DNA of 64,000 nt from positions 496,001 through 560,000 of the forward strand of contig NZ_CP065377.1 of assembly GCF_019967995.1 (NCBI RefSeq), in the 5' to 3' direction. The position numbers were made by a program, and so were the translations under genes. The notes beneath the pieces are model-generated. The model saw only the letters and a program-made list of their open reading frames with translations, did no database searches and had not been told where the DNA came from. This stretch comes from Faecalibacterium prausnitzii. GTDB lineage: Bacteria > Bacillota > Clostridia > Oscillospirales > Ruminococcaceae. Shown piece by piece: positions 52,559 to 61,500 of this stretch. Position 1 is the stretch's first letter, and every line of letters begins with the position of its first letter.

Positions 52559-53734
52559 CTAAACAAATATCGGTTTGCATTTTTCAATCATATAAACACG
52601 AAGTTTTTCCGAATAATTCCGCTGATGAACAGTATCAGCTATCGTGTAGGTTACGAAGATGATTCCAACTCCGACAGACACAATGATTCCACTTGGGCCG
52701 CCAAAAATACCTTGTGCAGTAATGGATACCACTAGTAGTGAAAGCGAGAACAACGCCTGCTTGCCAACTTGGATAGCCGCTGTTTTCAACGATTCACCCT
52801 TGCAAACCAGCTTTACAATCTGTACGGTTGAAAAGACACCTATTGTTATAGCTCCAACAGCACCCATATTACACATTTTAGCTATATTTTCCGTAATTTC
52901 AAGTCCTACATTGGAGAAAACTCCCGTCAATGCTTGAGATGCTAGTTGTCCTACGGTTCTTCCTATCCCGTATCCAATGGTGGATTGAATACCCGATGAA
53001 AGTCCAGACTTACCGCCATTGATTAAAGCATACTTAATGGAATCAGGGGTAACACCCGTTTGCGCCAACGAAACTGCAAAGCCAATAGTAAAACCAACAC
53101 CAATACCTATTGCGGCAGCTATTCCAATGCCCTTTATTTCATTTCTAAAGACTCTCTTGCTATTTGTTTTCTTAAGCATTTTGTCTTTGTCAATTTTAGG
53201 TGCATCGCTTGAATTGTGAAAGTCACCGTTATGCCCTTTTTCAAGATGTTCTTTTCTCGATTTATAAAATTTTATATTGTCGGGGTCTCCCTGATCTTCG
53301 GGATGATCTGCTACATTCTTTTGGTGATGGCCTTCAGCACCTCTAACTTTTCCGGTTTCTTTTATTTCCTGACATTGAGCATCATCCCAATCAGATGAAC
53401 CTCGACCACCCATTTCGACATCGGCTTTTTCATAATCCCACGCAAGCTTAACTGCATCATTTCTTGCACCTGTATATTCTGAATCTTTTGCTAATCCTTC
53501 TGCTACTTTATTTGCGATTCTTTCTCTTTCGGCATGGAAAGCATCTAAAAAAGCATTCAGTTGATTATTGAACTGTGTTGTAACCGTAGCAGTGGTGTAT
53601 GCAGTAGATGAGATAGCTGTTGCTGTTATTCCGCCTGTATAAGAAGAATCCACGCTGAACTTTGGTCTGAATTCTGTGGTTTGATAGAATGTCAAGCTTT
53701 TATTGTTCCTTAGTGCTGTCAGCATAAGTTTCAC
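52559..53734 (-). CDS. HNH-type nuclease with C-terminal hydrophobic region (toxin candidate)
   Basis: 391 aa. A threonine/alanine-rich segment and coiled coil (1-105) lead to an HNH-like nuclease at about 125-175: VRGAEGHHQKNVADHPEDQG, DPDNIKFYKSRKEHLEKGHN. H136-H137, N153, H163 and H168 are the likely active-site residues. This GHH...DPxNI...EHlxxHnG pattern occurs in polymorphic-toxin nucleases. Unusually, it is followed by about 200 residues rich in glycine/alanine with several predicted membrane helices (GIAAAIGIGVGFTIGFAVSL, SLSLLVVSITAQGIFG, IIVSVGVGIIFVTYTIA). Its start overlaps the upstream gene by 4 bp, and a SUKH protein follows. Confidence 0.72.
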   Translation of the reverse strand: MKLMLTALRNNKSLTFYQTTEFRPKFSVDSSYTGGITATAISSTAYTTATVTTQFNNQLNAFLDAFHAERERIANKVAEGLAKDSEYTGARNDAVKLAWDYEKADVEMGGRGSSDWDDAQCQEIKETGKVRGAEGHHQKNVADHPEDQGDPDNIKFYKSRKEHLEKGHNGDFHNSSDAPKIDKDKMLKKTNSKRVFRNEIKGIGIAAAIGIGVGFTIGFAVSLAQTGVTPDSIKYALINGGKSGLSSGIQSTIGYGIGRTVGQLASQALTGVFSNVGLEITENIAKMCNMGAVGAITIGVFSTVQIVKLVCKGESLKTAAIQVGKQALFSLSLLVVSITAQGIFGGPSGIIVSVGVGIIFVTYTIADTVHQRNYSEKLRVYMIEKCKPIFV

Positions 53735-54558
53735 CTCAGCTTTCGTTCACACTCAATCGAATACCTTGTTAGCTCTAGTTTTCCGTTATCATCTAGCTTG
53801 CTAAAGATATAGGAATAGACATGATTATAGAAAATCAGGGTTTCATTAAATAACCGTCCTGCATCATATGCAAACAGCGTCGTGGAAACAAGGCCAAAAA
53901 GCTGGCTCTTATCTTTATACCGCGATTCATTATTCTTGAAACTTGTAAAAGCAGAGTTGTATGCATTAACAGCCTTTTTGTTGTAATCGATATTATCTTT
54001 GTACTCCAACTGGCGCATCTTGGCACTGATGGTATCAGTGCAGCTCTTGTTCAACTGGTCATAATGTGTTTTCTGCTCTGACGTTAAATTATCATGGTCA
54101 ATTTCAGCATCCACAGCACTAATTTCCTGCAAGAGCTTGTCAAACTCTGCATGGGTCTTGGCATTTTCCAACTTCTGCTTTATGGTATAGAGCTTTTTGA
54201 TTTGCGTGGTGTTGGTGGCCTCGATTGCTCTTTTCTGTTTTTCGTATTCTTCCTGTTCGAGCTGTGCAATGTCCGTAACTACTGCACCAAGTCGATTATG
54301 GTACACATGAATGTCGTTGATGATGTCATCCGTAAGATCTGCATTTTCTTCATAAAAAGAGAGAACAAGATTTGCTTGGTCTGCAAAACTCTTACGTTCA
54401 TCGGTACGAGGCAATTTTTCAGCCAGCATCAGCAGGAAATCCAAATAGGCATTTACGCACTCCGAGTCTCCCGGAGCTTTATTCACCATGTTGCGTCCAA
54501 TCAGCAATGCTTCCTGAATTTTACCAGCATCCTTGTATTCATTGAACATCGGATTCAT
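53731..54558 (-). CDS. Coiled-coil protein coupled to the HNH gene, unknown function
   Basis: Not recognised. 275 aa, entirely helical: a TPR-like start (MNPMFNEYKDAGKIQEALLI, GRNMVNKAPGDSECVNAYLD), a central coiled coil (LEQEEYEKQKRAIEATNTTQ ... KLENAKTHAEFDKLLQEISA), then YKDNIDYNKKAVNAYNSAFT and a final helical domain. No signal or membrane segment. ATG start with AAAGGAA; its stop overlaps the HNH start (ATGA), so they are made together. It lies 53 bp after a dynamin-like fragment, suggesting it was once part of a dynamin-associated operon. Confidence 0.65.
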   Translation of the reverse strand: MNPMFNEYKDAGKIQEALLIGRNMVNKAPGDSECVNAYLDFLLMLAEKLPRTDERKSFADQANLVLSFYEENADLTDDIINDIHVYHNRLGAVVTDIAQLEQEEYEKQKRAIEATNTTQIKKLYTIKQKLENAKTHAEFDKLLQEISAVDAEIDHDNLTSEQKTHYDQLNKSCTDTISAKMRQLEYKDNIDYNKKAVNAYNSAFTSFKNNESRYKDKSQLFGLVSTTLFAYDAGRLFNETLIFYNHVYSYIFSKLDDNGKLELTRYSIECERKLR

Positions 54559-54611
54559 AGCAATTTCCTTTCATTCCAAATCCCAGTTGTAGAGGTCACG
54601 AAACCATTTCC

Positions 54612-55403
54612 TTACAATGGGATATGCTCGAAAAAATTCTGAATACCTTTCGCCGCGGTAAGCGAAGTTTCAATTTGCTCAATATCGTAACTATCGACAG
54701 TTGTCTGCAACCGTTCCACATAAGCAGTCCACGCCTGATCGAGCTGCTCGGCTGCTTGGTCAAATGCAGTTTCCGTCTGCGCCCAATATTCATTGATGGC
54801 TTTTCTGTACTGGTCAGTAACACCTTTTTCTTCATAAGCATTCACCAGCTTTTTAGCGACACTCTTTTCCCAGCCGCCGCCAAAAAGTTTCATAATGCCC
54901 AGTCCGGCACTAATCAGCGCACCTGCCACAATACCAATCGGGCCAAGGAAATTGGCAAACAACGCAATCTGACCACCTATGCCAAAGAGGAAAGCCCAGC
55001 TTCCAAAAGCAAATGCTGCATCAGCAGCTAGAAAAGCTCCCAGTCCTCCGATAATTCCGATTTTAGCAAGTGAAGATGCAAACGCATAACCAGCATCAAA
55101 GTCTGCATTAAGATTTGCTTCTTGAAACGAAGCCTGAACACCCTCCTGATAATCGCTCACATATTCTTTGACTTTCACAGACAGCTGTTCCGATCTCTCT
55201 TTCAGCAAATCGGAACATTTACTTTGCATTTCATCCTGCAACTGGATTGCAAATTGCTGAATGTCCTCTTTTTTATTTTTGATACCCTTGGATTTGATTC
55301 TTCGTGTAATCTCATCAACGGTCAGCACCGATGTGCAATACTTTGTGCATTCATTCAGAGATTCCCCATTGAGAGAATTATGAAAAGCCGCCTGTGCTTT
55401 CCA
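54612..55403 (-). pseudogene. C-terminal fragment of a bacterial dynamin-like GTPase
   Basis: The 263 open codons match the stalk/membrane end of large bacterial dynamin-like GTPases (LeoA type). SVLTVDEITRRIKSKGIKNK and KEDIQQFAIQLQDEM form helices. ASFQEANLNADFDAGYAFAS leads into a glycine-rich hydrophobic hairpin (IGIIGGLGAFLAADAAFAFG ... LGPIGIVAGALISAGLGIMK), and LFGGGWEKSVAKKLVNAYEE follows. No GTPase domain precedes it: the frame stops at 55404-55406, 27 bp from the start of the divergent integrase-module gene. A GTG at 55328 could restart translation to give 238 aa. A functional short protein is possible but truncation is more likely. Confidence 0.65.
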
Positions 55404-55429
55404 TCATTTTACGAAAGGAGAGAAAAATT

Positions 55430-55666
55430 ATGATTGATAAGCAACAGGATTTTCTTACACTAACAGGTGCGGCTCGCCGTGCACGGAGCGAAGGTTATGA
55501 TATAACATACCACGGTCTCCGCAATCTCGTAGCCGCCGGTTACATAAGTCACGTACCGAACGGATCACGTATCTACGTGTTTTACCCCAATGTGATCCGC
55601 TTTCTCCAGAAGGGGCTCACGGCTGAGCAGAGCCTGGACTACCAGCTCTCCCGCGCCCGTAACTGA
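55430..55666 (+). CDS. Excisionase-like DNA-binding protein
   Basis: A 78-aa protein immediately upstream of an integrase: IDKQQDFLTLTGAARRARSE, GYDITYHGLRNLVAAGYISH, VPNGSRIYVFYPNVIRFLQK. The pattern (a helix-turn-helix followed by a wing) is that of excisionase/MerR-like helix-turn-helix proteins. Site AAAGGAG before ATG 55430. It probably directs excision by the integrase. Homology is by shape and context. Confidence 0.65.
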   Translation: MIDKQQDFLTLTGAARRARSEGYDITYHGLRNLVAAGYISHVPNGSRIYVFYPNVIRFLQKGLTAEQSLDYQLSRARN

Positions 55667-55677
55667 TCTAACCGTTC

Positions 55678-55712
55678 GCCCTCAGTATCCTCCGATGCTG
55701 AGGGCATTTTTT
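55678..55712 (+). terminator. Terminator hairpin between the excisionase-like and integrase genes
   Basis: GCCCTCAGTATC-CTCC-GATGCTGAGGGC then ATTTTTTG. The integrase ribosome site (GCAGGAGG) starts 5 bp later. Confidence 0.85.
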
Positions 55713-55732
55713 GAAGCAGGAGGTTCAAATCT

Positions 55733-57013
55733 ATGTTCTGTGAAAATTGCGGTCATCAAATCTCAGATACCGCTAAATTCTGCTCTGCCTGCGGTCATCC
55801 CGTTGACACAGCGCCATCCCCCGGTGCAGTAGCTCCACCTGCCGTTCCAGCCAAACGAGAATCGCCCCGGCTGAAAGCCTCGTCTGGCAATGGCAGCATC
55901 ACACGAATGTCCGGAACACGCCGGAAGCCATGGCTGCTCCGAATGCCAATCCCTGATCCTCACACCGGAATTACAGTCATGAAGGCTGTTGGCACCTACG
56001 TCACCCGTGAAGAAGCAGAAGCTGTCCGCGCAGAGATGATGAAGCGTCCGGCCACACCCTATCAGGACTCTACCCTGCAGGACTGCTTCCGGATGTTCAA
56101 AGAGTCCCGTGAATATAAGGGCCGGTCCGATAAGGCTCGCGAGCTCTATGACATTGCGTGGAAATATCTCCGTCCGCTGTGGCACTTCAAAATTGCCGCC
56201 CTCTATGCGCAGGACTTTCAAAACATCTTAGACAAGATGGCCGATAACGGCCTGTCTCAAAGCATGTTGGAAAAAGAGCGTACTCTTATCAGTAAGCTGT
56301 ATCGCACAGCCATTGGCTGGCGTGTCGTGGATGCCAACCTTGCATCTGTCCTGAAAGTCGAAGGACGCAAATCTCCGGAACGCGAGATTTTCACGGACGA
56401 ACAGGTGACGCTGATCCTGAGCCAGAAGAACACGCCCACCGGGCAGATGGTAATTGCTCTTCTGGCCTGCGGAGTGCGTATCTATGAGCTGCTGCACTTC
56501 AAACACGAAGATTTTCACCGCACGGAATCCGGTGCTTATCTGATCGGCGGCTGCAAGACCGAGGCCGGACGCAACCGCATCATTCCCATTCTCGACTTTG
56601 GCATTCCGGTTTTTGAACATGCGTATGCCACCTCTGTGGAAAACGGTCCGCTCTTTCCCAATGGAAAAGGCGGTTTCTGGAATGAAAAGAACTGGCGTAA
56701 CCGCAAATTCTATCCTTTCCTGGAGGAAATCGGCATCCAGCCGAATCCTTACGACGAAAATGGTAAGCGCAAACCGGAGTTTGCCGGGAAGCTTGCTACC
56801 TATACCCCCTACACCACCCGGCATACCTACGCCAGCCTTTGTGACCGCGCAGGCGTCAACAAGGATATCCTGAAACGCGCTGTCGGGCACACGCCCAAAT
56901 CCAAAACGCTGGATGAAGTCTATCTCCATCCGAAAGCGACCCAGATGATCGAAGCATTTGATAAGGCCAATCAGCTGGTCAATGATGAAGTTCTGACCAC
57001 AACGAAGGCATAA
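55733..57013 (+). CDS. Tyrosine integrase with N-terminal zinc ribbon
   Basis: 426 aa. Residues 1-22 form a zinc ribbon (MFCENCGHQISDTAKFCSAC), unusual in front of an integrase. A linker and an arm-binding/SAM-like domain (about 85-190) follow. The catalytic domain (from about 215) has IALLACGVRIYELL with the first arginine, YTPYTTRHTYASLCDRAG (Arg-His-x-x block), AVGHTPKSKTLDEVYLHP with the histidine and nucleophilic tyrosine. Start 55733 after AGGAGG. The gene ends at a terminator whose sequence, with the last 150 bp of the gene, is repeated at 63151-63379. Confidence 0.92.
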   Translation: MFCENCGHQISDTAKFCSACGHPVDTAPSPGAVAPPAVPAKRESPRLKASSGNGSITRMSGTRRKPWLLRMPIPDPHTGITVMKAVGTYVTREEAEAVRAEMMKRPATPYQDSTLQDCFRMFKESREYKGRSDKARELYDIAWKYLRPLWHFKIAALYAQDFQNILDKMADNGLSQSMLEKERTLISKLYRTAIGWRVVDANLASVLKVEGRKSPEREIFTDEQVTLILSQKNTPTGQMVIALLACGVRIYELLHFKHEDFHRTESGAYLIGGCKTEAGRNRIIPILDFGIPVFEHAYATSVENGPLFPNGKGGFWNEKNWRNRKFYPFLEEIGIQPNPYDENGKRKPEFAGKLATYTPYTTRHTYASLCDRAGVNKDILKRAVGHTPKSKTLDEVYLHPKATQMIEAFDKANQLVNDEVLTTTKA

Positions 57014-57087
57014 CAACTTCAAAGAGAAAAGCTGCCGATCCGTGAGAATCTTTCTCTCATGGATGGCAGCTTTCTTTTTTGTTTGCA
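56860..57087 (+). repeat. Direct repeat, copy 1: integrase 3' end and terminator
   Basis: These 228 bp (integrase codons from KDILKRAVGHTPKS to the stop, plus the terminator) recur with about 90% identity at 63151-63379 in the same orientation. Confidence 0.9.
57027..57080 (+). terminator. Intrinsic terminator of the integrase gene
   Basis: AAAGCTGCCGATCCGTGAGA - loop - TCTCATGGATGGCAGCTTTC followed by TTTTTTG. Its minus-strand reading can also end the opposing antitoxin transcript. Confidence 0.85.
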
Positions 57088-57117
57088 CAATCTGTGTCAG
57101 GTCTCATCGCTTCATTC

Positions 57118-57777
57118 TTATTTAAAATTCAGCGGTGGAACTTTCTCCATCAGATCCTCCACGTTGCAATTCAGCGCACGCGCAAGGCGAAGCAGCGTTT
57201 CTGCTTGTGCTTTGTTGATGTCCTTCTGTCGCTGTTCGTACTGCTGGATGGTACGCACAGGCACATCAGCCTGTCCTGCCAGTTCCGATTGGCTCAATCC
57301 GGCCAATGTGCGCATAGCTTTCAGGTTTGTTTCCGGCTTTGCCGCACGGTACAACTCGTTCATCTTGTCTGCAAACTGCCGTACATCCATCTCGTGGTAG
57401 GGCGTATACAGCAGCCGCACTTTCGTGATAGACACTGCCTGTTCAATCTCCGCAAAACGCAGACCGGTCAGCCACTGGTAATAGGCAAGAGCCCAGCCTG
57501 TCCAGTATTCCGGGCTGCGGTCGTAGGCATACGAGGGTTTCTGCATGGCCACGACTTCGCCCGCCTGCTCCAGTACAGCGCGGGCAAGTTCTACACCGGA
57601 CAAGCCCACCAACACAGAACAATCCCCCTGCTCGAACCGGGCAGACAGTTCACTGGTCACAAACCACTGCCATGCCGTCTCCAACGGATAATGCAGATCG
57701 TTGACAAGATAATCCAACATCCGGGCAAGATTTTTCTGTGCAGCAGAAAGATAGCTTTTATCGTAAGCGTGGATCAT
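57118..57777 (-). CDS. Putative antitoxin with C-terminal XRE HTH (partner of DUF3990)
   Basis: A 219-aa protein with two parts. Residues 1-125 resemble the partner protein of the first DUF3990 module (DRSPEYWTGWALAYYQWLTG, ITKVRLLYTPYHEMDVRQFA). Residues 145-215 are an XRE helix-turn-helix (MRTLAGLSQSELAGQADVPV, RTIQQYEQRQKDINKAQAET, LLRLARALNCNVEDLMEKVP). It overlaps the end of the DUF3990 gene by 20 bp. The HTH probably binds the palindrome at 58459-58476. Antitoxin role is inferred. Confidence 0.72.
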   Translation of the reverse strand: MIHAYDKSYLSAAQKNLARMLDYLVNDLHYPLETAWQWFVTSELSARFEQGDCSVLVGLSGVELARAVLEQAGEVVAMQKPSYAYDRSPEYWTGWALAYYQWLTGLRFAEIEQAVSITKVRLLYTPYHEMDVRQFADKMNELYRAAKPETNLKAMRTLAGLSQSELAGQADVPVRTIQQYEQRQKDINKAQAETLLRLARALNCNVEDLMEKVPPLNFK

Positions 57778-58435
57778 TGGGCTTCATCTCCTCGTCGAGA
57801 ATCGTGGTAATATAAAGGTCTCCCCTCTGACGGCGGTTGCGCTCCACGTCAAAATATTGGCGGCGGGCTGTCTGGTCACGGAAGGCCTTTTTCTTATACC
57901 ATTCTTTAGAGTCTGCGGTCTCATAGCCGAGAAATTCCAGCTGTTCAAAGGCCGCTTTACTTTTCAGCACGAACTGCTGCCCCAGCTTGCCCAAGCGCAT
58001 GGCATCGCACAACTGGCGGTAAGAGATTGCACCGTTGATAAAATCAGATGCAAAGGAAAAGTAGCTGTCATCTGCCCTGTAGCCAATGATGATATCAGCA
58101 GACTTATAGTCGAGGTGAAAAGTGTTCATCAGGTATTCTTTGGCTTCTGCGGCCAGCGGGGCAGAAGTATCGAATTCGCGGTTCTCCAAAAGAATCGTCA
58201 GCCAATGCAGCATCGTGTAACCGGGAGCGTTCAAATCCAGAATGGTCAAACCGTCGCATTCGATTTTATACCGGTTAGCGTAGCCATTGTGGTCGATGCC
58301 AACGCCCCACTCTTTGGCCATGTTGGGGTTCTGAGTGCAGTAAAAGCCGATGCCATAGTCATTGTAGGGCTTGCCATAGCCGAACTTTGGCTTTTCAATA
58401 ATATGATCCGAACCGTGATAAATTGTTTTTTCCAC
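57758..58435 (-). CDS. DUF3990 protein, ADP-ribosyltransferase-like toxin candidate
   Basis: 225 aa, no HTH. The DUF3990 signature is clear: TIYHGSDHIIEKPKFGYGKP, YNDYGIGFYCTQNPNMAKEW, YKIECDGLTILDLNAPGY and later IIGYRADDSYFSFASDFING. The family is related to ADP-ribosyltransferase folds, with YHGS and the GFYcT turn lining the NAD site. The start is a GTG at 58435 with GAGGAGG 8 bp upstream. It is followed by the partner with a 20-bp overlap. Toxin role is a family-level inference. Confidence 0.78.
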   Translation of the reverse strand: MEKTIYHGSDHIIEKPKFGYGKPYNDYGIGFYCTQNPNMAKEWGVGIDHNGYANRYKIECDGLTILDLNAPGYTMLHWLTILLENREFDTSAPLAAEAKEYLMNTFHLDYKSADIIIGYRADDSYFSFASDFINGAISYRQLCDAMRLGKLGQQFVLKSKAAFEQLEFLGYETADSKEWYKKKAFRDQTARRQYFDVERNRRQRGDLYITTILDEEMKPNDPRLR

Positions 58436-58455
58436 AGAACCACCTCCTCGCTCTA

Positions 58456-58484
58456 ATTATACTCCCGCAGGAGTATGCATGCAA
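58456..58484 (-). promoter_or_regulatory. Promoter with overlapping palindromic operator, second DUF3990 module
   Basis: Minus strand TTGCAT (58479-58484), a 17-bp spacer and TATAAT (58456-58461). The palindrome ATACTCC-TGCG-GGAGTAT (58459-58476) covers the spacer and part of the -10, the classic position for an autorepressor. Confidence 0.82.
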
Positions 58485-58539
58485 GAGCTTTATATGAGAA
58501 TTACGCTATGCACAACACACGATGTTTTCTGTTTTTATA

Positions 58540-61500
58540 TTATCGATTGGTTTCCCGCAAAAAATTTTCCATCTGGATGACATTGCTGCGGAAAGTTTCA
58601 TCAAAAACGTCCAGAGCTTTTTCTCTTTGCTGCACAGTAGCCGCTGTTTCCAGCAGCAAAAACGGAAGCTTGCAGAAATCATCGACGGCAAGGCCATATC
58701 CCTTAGTTGCATCCGCACAGGCCCGGGCGCAAAAAGTGTACAGATTTTCCCACCAAGCAGGGCTGTTTTCTTTTCTGGATTCCAGAAAAAAATGGATTAA
58801 AGCGTACTCAGCCCGGTTTGCACACCGTTCCACAAAAAGCCGTAAAACGTCCGGATCGTGAGGCCCAGGCTCCCGACAATACTGCCACACGATATGCTGC
58901 GGGATTTCCTGGCAATTTTGCAGCGTATAAAGCAGCAACCGCTTGGCAGCGGTGTTCTTAGGCTCCTGGTTTAGGTCGTCGAAACACTGATCCAAAATTC
59001 CATAGGCCTGCTCTGGCATATACTGCCGTTGGAAAAGGTAGGCATGGACATCGAGATTTCCCTTGATGCACAGCTCAGCCAGAATATGGGCAGCATTACG
59101 AACAAGATCCTGCTCCGTTTCGCTCTGCTCAAACGCCCAGATCAGACAGGCACGGCACTCTTCCGGATGGACTGGGTAAAGCTGCATGATAAACCATCCA
59201 GATGTATAGTGTAAAATGCAACGCGGATCTTGCTGCAAAACTTCCCAATAGCCTTCGCAGGCAAAAGGCTTGTCTACTCTACTGACTGCTGCAAGTGCAT
59301 CTATCACGGCATAGCGAACCGAAGGATGCGGATCCTGAAGACCATGCTCGAGGACGGTCTTCCAATCCTCTACTTTTTCCGGGTACTTCCATAAAGTTTC
59401 TGCGATCGTTCGGAACGCATACCCCCGGATGCTGTTCAGCACGTTGTCCTGGAGACACTGACAGGATTTGTTCTGTGGGTCGTTACTCGATGTTATATTG
59501 TACATGTTTTCCTGCGGGTTTTTATGCGCAACAGCCAGAAAGCGCAGACGCTGATAGCTTTCAGCAGACCAAGGGGCGTCCGGGTGGTTGATCAGTAAAC
59601 CGCAAAATCCTGAAGCCAGCTCATACTCCATCTCCGCTGTCATGCAACGTGTGAATTTTTCTGCAATAGCTTCAACAGTTTCAAACCCGACCGCATCAAA
59701 TACTTCTTTTTTGGCGAATACATTCAGAATTGCCGCCGAATAATGCGCATCAATCTGCTCGGGTAGTTTTTCTGCAATACCAGCCAGCCGCAAAGGCTCT
59801 GTGACGAAAAAGTTTTCCAGTGTCCGGGCAAACTCTCTGGGAGAGGATTGCAGTCCCGGCCGATGGAAGTACTGCTGAATGGTACCACGAGGTGATAGAT
59901 GCGGCATGTCAGAAGTGAGCAATCGGATCCATGCCGCATCGCTCAGCTTTTCTGCATGATCTGCAATGGACGAACGAACGATATAGCTTTCTATGAGTCC
60001 TCCTTTTTTATACCATACATCTCCAAAACCCTGTTCTTTCCGACGCTGCAGCACAGTTTGCAGCGCTTTGCTTTTGCTTCTGGCTGGATCCATCGCGGGC
60101 AAAAGCGCTTCCTGCAGGCTACCCCAGTAGGGCCAATACGCTTTCAAGCTGAACCGATCTCGTGCATTTTCCAGCATATCGGGAGAGTGATAGGAAACAA
60201 CGCGCTGCTCCATTTGGTCAAATTGGGCATCGGACCAGAAGGGAGAAAACTTTTTCAACACCTCTGCCGCATAGGTCATCATCCGCTCTTCCGGGCTCGT
60301 TGTGTCTAGAAAGTGTTCCGGGAACTGCTCCATCAGCCATTGATAGGCTAGCGTGGCGTCTCGTTCCGGTAAAAGCAGGAGCGTTTTTAAGATCCATTCA
60401 TGTTCCAGCCAAGATACTGTATGCAGGTGATTCACTACAAAGTTTTCTACATACGGCAGATCCTGCTGTACCAGCTGCTGCAACGAATCCTGTATCAGCT
60501 TTACGTAGCAGCGCACACCATCGTAATGTCTATTATATGCTCGCCATTGCATCCAAACCTCCTCCCCTTTGGATGCCTCAATTACCAACGGACACAGAGC
60601 TTCCAGTACACTCTTGGGGCGTTTCTGGGAAAGTTCCATGAATTTTGGTGCGATATATTCCTGATGTGACAATGTTTGTCCAAAAACAAGAGCCAGATAT
60701 TCCACCGCCTTATCAGGGCATGTTTCCACCCATGATTCGTACTCACTGGTATTCAGCCCCAGGGTTGGCTGTGTTTTCAGAATCTGCAGACATAGTTCAA
60801 CCGTTTGGCGTTCCAGATTTTTGTGCATCCAGAACAGCCTTAAGATATTCTGGTCGTTTTCTGGTGTTTTTCCAATACAGGGCAGCACGGCCTCTCTTAC
60901 AAAAGTCTGGTCGCTCGTCACAAGCGGGCTCAGCAGCCACAACGCCGTGGGGTCGGCCCAAGATGCGGCAAACCCGGCCGTTACATACTGCCGAATAAAT
61001 GCACTGTGCCCCCAGAAAACACGGTGCAGGATTGTTTCTCTCCAGACATCTTCATTCCAGTGCGCCTGAATGAACGCCATGATTTTTTCTCCGGGAGCCT
61101 CTATCTGCCCGAGCGCTTCCCAAACGGTACACTTGTAATAATAACGGATGTTTTTGCTGCTCAGAAAACTTTCGGCTCTGTCTAAAAACAATGTTGTGCC
61201 AGCGCGCAGCAACACTTGCCAGAGCATCTGCAGCCGCACCCGATATTCCGGCCCCTGGGCATTGTAAGAAGGCAGAAGTTCTTCCACCTTTTTCCTGTGC
61301 AGAATATCTTGCAGCCAGCACTCTACATTCAGGTAATCGGCCATGCTTTGATGAACAAATGCCAAACAGCCTTCATTTCTGTATAATACGTTTTCTGAAA
61401 TCAGGAATTCCTGCACCTGCTGGTTGCCCGGGAGTGCCATTTCCGGGACACAAGGAGTTTCCTGCATCAAGCTCAGTAAAACGTTTAGAAATGACTCGAT

